From assembly GCF_016093545.1 (NCBI RefSeq), contig NZ_JADKYX010000029.1:29657-93656 (forward strand): a DNA stretch of 64,000 bases. Reading direction: 5' to 3'. The notes under the pieces were generated by a model. It was not told the DNA's origin and searched no databases. It was given only the letters and a program-made list of their open reading frames with translations. Position 1 is the stretch's first letter; the number at the start of each line of letters is the position of its first letter. Of the stretch, positions 62,501-64,000 are shown piece after piece. The DNA comes from Massilia rhizosphaerae. Its GTDB lineage: Bacteria > Pseudomonadota > Gammaproteobacteria > Burkholderiales > Burkholderiaceae_D. The position numbers were made by a program, and so were the translations under genes.

Positions 62501-64000
62501 GCGCCGATCTGGTTCGTTGACAGTGCCGCGGCCTGGGCCGTCGTCAGCGCAACGACCTGGTTCGTCGACAGGGCGCCGACGTCGTTCGTCGACAAAGCGG
62601 CGATCTGGTTCGTCTTGAGTGCTGCCAGGTCGGCCGTTGCGATTGCGCCGATCTGGTTCGTCGACAGTGCACCGATCTGGCTCGTCGACAGTGCGCCGAT
62701 CTGGGCCGTGGTCAGCGCGCCGATCTGGTTCGTCGTCAGGCCGTTGGCGACCTGGTTCGTCGACAGGGCGGCGATCTGGGCCGTCGTCATCGCGGCGAAC
62801 TGCGACGTGGACAGGCCCGCCGAGATCTGTGCCGTCGTCAACGCCTGGATCTGGTTCGACTTCAGCGCGGCGACGTCGCGGGTTTGCAAGGCGCCGACCT
62901 GGTCGGTCGACAGCGCACCGATCTGGTTCGTCGACAGTGCGGCAGTCTGGGCCGTGGTCAGCGCGCCGATCTGGTTCGTCGTCAGGCCGTTGGCGACCTG
63001 GTTCGTGCTCAGTGCGGCGATCTGGGCCGTCGTCATCGCAGCCATCTGCGCGGTGGTCAAGCCGGACGAAATCTGGGCCGTCGTCAGCGCCTGGATCTGG
63101 TTCGACTTCAGGGCGGCGAAGTCACGGGTTTCCAGCGCGGCGACCTGGTTGGTCGACAGTGCGCCGATCTGGTTCGTCGACAGTGCCGCGGCCTGGGCCG
63201 TGGTCAGCGCGACGACCTGGTTCGTCGTCAGCGCGCCGACGTCGTCCGTCGACAGCGCGGCGATCTGGTTCGTCTTCAGCGCGGCCAGGTCGGCCGTCGA
63301 GATTGCGCCGATCTGGTTGGTCGACAGTGCGCCGAGCTGACTCGTCGACAGTGCGCCGATCTGGGCCGTGGTCAGCGCGCCGATCTGGTTCGTCGTCAGG
63401 CCGTTGGCGACCTGATTCGTCGACAGGGCGGCGATCTGGGCCGTCGTCATCGCAGCCATCTGCGCGGTGGTCAGACCCGCCGAGATCTGGGCCGTCGTCA
63501 GCGCCTGGATCTGGTTCGACTTCAGGGCGGCGAAGTCACGGGTTTCCAGCGCGCCGATCTGGTTGGTCGACAGTGCGCCGATCTGGTTCGTCGACAGTGC
63601 CGCGGTCTGGGCCGTGGTCAGCGCGACGACCTGGTTCGTCGTCAGCGCGCCGACGTCGTTCGTCGACAGCGCGGCGATCTGGTTCGTCTTCAGCGCGGCC
63701 AGGTCGGCCGTCGAGATTGCGCCGATCTGGTTGGTCGACAGTGCGCCGAGCTGACTCGTCGACAGTGCGCCGATCTGGGCCGTGGTCAGCGCACCGATCT
63801 GGTTCGTCGTCAGGCCGTTGGCGACCTGGTTCGTCGACAGGGCGGCGATCTGGGCCGTCGTCATCGCAGCCATCTGGGCCGTCGTCAAGCCGGACGAGAT
63901 CTGGGCCGTGGTCAGCGCCTGGATCTGGTTCGACTTCAGGGCGGCGAAGTCACGGGTTTCCAGCGCGGCGACCTGGTTGGTCGACAGTGCGCCGATCTGG
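59572..64000 (-). CDS. Giant octapeptide-repeat protein, type I secretion substrate (5' part beyond window)
   Basis: The frame is open to the right window edge, so at least 1475 residues are visible and the N-terminus is missing. Residues upstream of about nt 60400 consist of tandem 8-residue units of the form (A/G)L(S/T)T(N/A/S)Q(I/V)(G/A), grouped into 138-residue superrepeats. The C-terminal part (about 275 residues) has Ca-binding loops DLNGDGVHT, DRNGNGTID, DANGDGVID and DANGDGVSQSGE, then a Ser/Ala-rich tail ending TTGGRK. No Cys and no membrane segments are seen. The exporter and adaptor genes follow on the same strand, so this is very likely their cargo, perhaps a surface adhesin or biofilm protein. 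Function is inferred, not shown. Confidence 0.88.
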   Translation of the reverse strand, partial: QIGALSTNQVAALETRDFAALKSNQIQALTTAQISSGLTTAQMAAMTTAQIAALSTNQVANGLTTNQIGALTTAQIGALSTSQLGALSTNQIGAISTADLAALKTNQIAALSTNDVGALTTNQVVALTTAQTAALSTNQIGALSTNQIGALETRDFAALKSNQIQALTTAQISAGLTTAQMAAMTTAQIAALSTNQVANGLTTNQIGALTTAQIGALSTSQLGALSTNQIGAISTADLAALKTNQIAALSTDDVGALTTNQVVALTTAQAAALSTNQIGALSTNQVAALETRDFAALKSNQIQALTTAQISSGLTTAQMAAMTTAQIAALSTNQVANGLTTNQIGALTTAQTAALSTNQIGALSTDQVGALQTRDVAALKSNQIQALTTAQISAGLSTSQFAAMTTAQIAALSTNQVANGLTTNQIGALTTAQIGALSTSQIGALSTNQIGAIATADLAALKTNQIAALSTNDVGALSTNQVVALTTAQAAALSTNQIGALSTNQVGALETRDLAALKSGQIQALTTAQISAGLSTAQFAALTTAQIGALTTSQVANGLTTNQIIALTTAQAAALSTNQIGALGTSQVSAIETADLAALKTNQIGALSTNDVGALTTNQVVALTTAQVAALTTNQVGALTTNQVGALETRDLAALKSGQIQALTTAQISAGLSTAQFAALTTAQIAALTTSQVANGLTTNQVVALTTVQATALTTNQIGALGTSQVAAIETADLAALKTSQINALSTNQIGVLSTNQIVALTTLQVATMSTNQVGALSTNQVAALETRDLAALKSGQIQALTTAQISAGLSTAQFAAMTTAQVAALTTSQVANGLTTNQIVALTTAQAAALSTNQIGALSTSQVAALETADLAALKTNQIGALSTNDVGALTTNQVVALTTAQVAALTTNQVGALSTNQVAALETRDLVALKSGQIQALTTAQISAGLSTAQFAALTTAQVAALTTSQVANGLTTDQIVALKTAQAAALTTSQIGALSTSQVAALETADLAVLKTNQIAALSTNDVGALTTNQVVALTTAQVAALTTNQVGALTTNQVAALETRDLVALKSSQIQALTTAQISAGLSTSQFAVLTTAQVAALSTSQLANGLTTSQIVALSTAQTVALSTSQVAALTTNQVAAIVTTDIAALKTTQVMVLTTNQIVALTTDQVAALTTGQVMALTSDQVGALSTAQTAQLKIGSPIVLDLNGDGVHTKSIAQGVQFDLFATGSKVTTGWVDATDGLLALDRNGNGTIDSGAELFGTATKLANGQTASNGYEALAQLDANGDGVIDAKDAAYDQLKVWVDANGDGVSQSGELKSLASLDIASINVNGDKTSAKDAGNWIGMQSTFTKTDGSTAATGDVWFTTDKSAAQAAATTLSSKVGSMVQAMTAFTAADAGAATGGLTLPNLAGGAQTGLLASVGTMVDVMKQFDANGNKVAGTNAAMTSTAESLAKSVTTPQDSGFLTTGGRK
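60410..64000 (-). repeat. 414-bp tandem superrepeat (138 codons)
   Basis: The conserved marker CGA(G/A)ATCTG (ISAGL/ISSGL boundary on the minus strand) begins at 60751, 61165, 61579, 61993, 62407, 62821, 63067, 63481 and 63895. Spacing is exactly 414 bp except 62821-63067, which is 246 bp. The missing 168 bp equals seven 24-bp octad units, so the octad frame is kept. Adjacent copies are highly similar at DNA level, indicating recent unequal exchange or gene conversion. The array continues beyond the window. Confidence 0.93.

Noticed and set aside
59872..63340. Long plus-strand open frames (882 and 1056 codons) with regular W/R repeats
   Set aside because: Antisense reading of the octad repeat array; regularity comes from the sense-strand repeat. 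No start signals.
60410..64000. CRISPR-like periodic repeats
   Set aside because: Units are contiguous, in-frame 24-bp coding repeats without unique spacers.

Overview
The window is GC-rich DNA from a Gram-negative bacterium, most likely a betaproteobacterium of the Oxalobacteraceae (Massilia/Duganella-like). The pointers are a PEP-CTERM sorting tail, an LpxO-type lipid A hydroxylase, an OhrR/Ohr pair, MacAB/NodT and type I secretion systems, and many secreted hydrolases. This placement is inference from gene content; no 16S gene is present.

Layout. 1-11 kb: a SNF2 helicase cut by the window edge, a YgjV-like membrane protein, a secreted-repeat protein, a branched-chain amino-acid-type binding protein, a CAP-domain protein, and a four-gene efflux operon (NodT-type OMF, MacA-like adaptor, MacB-like ATPase and permease) with every junction overlapping. 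10.6-13.3 kb: peroxide defence (ohrR, ohr, catalase) with candidate OhrR and OxyR sites. 13.4-19.7 kb: one 2106-residue RTX/DUF4214 protein. 19.7-24.6 kb: hydrolase, chemoreceptor, thioesterase, tRNA-Phe, YjdM-type zinc ribbon protein and esterase. 24.7-37.5 kb: GH39 enzyme, phosphodiesterase-like lipoprotein, LpxO, HAD phosphatase, an MGDG-synthase-type glycosyltransferase, a large subtilase and a PEP-CTERM protein.

37.7-43.8 kb is a visibly lower-GC insert on the minus strand. Its six genes match, in order, the CDP-3,6-dideoxyhexose/ascarylose pathway (ddhD, ddhA/rfbF, ddhB/rfbG, ddhC/rfbH, an RmlC-like epimerase, an SDR reductase). Both flanks carry decayed transposase fragments: IS630-like on the left, Tn5/IS4-like on the right.

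44.1-55.9 kb is a native-composition surface-glycan or glycoprotein locus. It has two proteins that share the same TPR N-terminus and methyltransferase-like C-terminus around different glycosyltransferase cores (GT41/OGT-like and GT-A), an SGNH hydrolase, GT2 enzymes, an FdtA/FdtB/FdtC-type amino-sugar set, a GH43-lectin enzyme, and a second rfbF followed by a 26-codon stump of rfbG.

55.9-64 kb, minus strand: a type I secretion adaptor and ABC exporter lie downstream of a giant repeat protein that runs off the window. Its coding DNA is a near-perfect 414-bp superrepeat built from 8-residue Ser/Thr-Gln units. A GT41-type cytoplasmic glycosyltransferase locus beside a Thr-rich type I-secreted repeat protein is the most intriguing combination here: it could be an adhesin glycosylation and export system, which remains a hypothesis.
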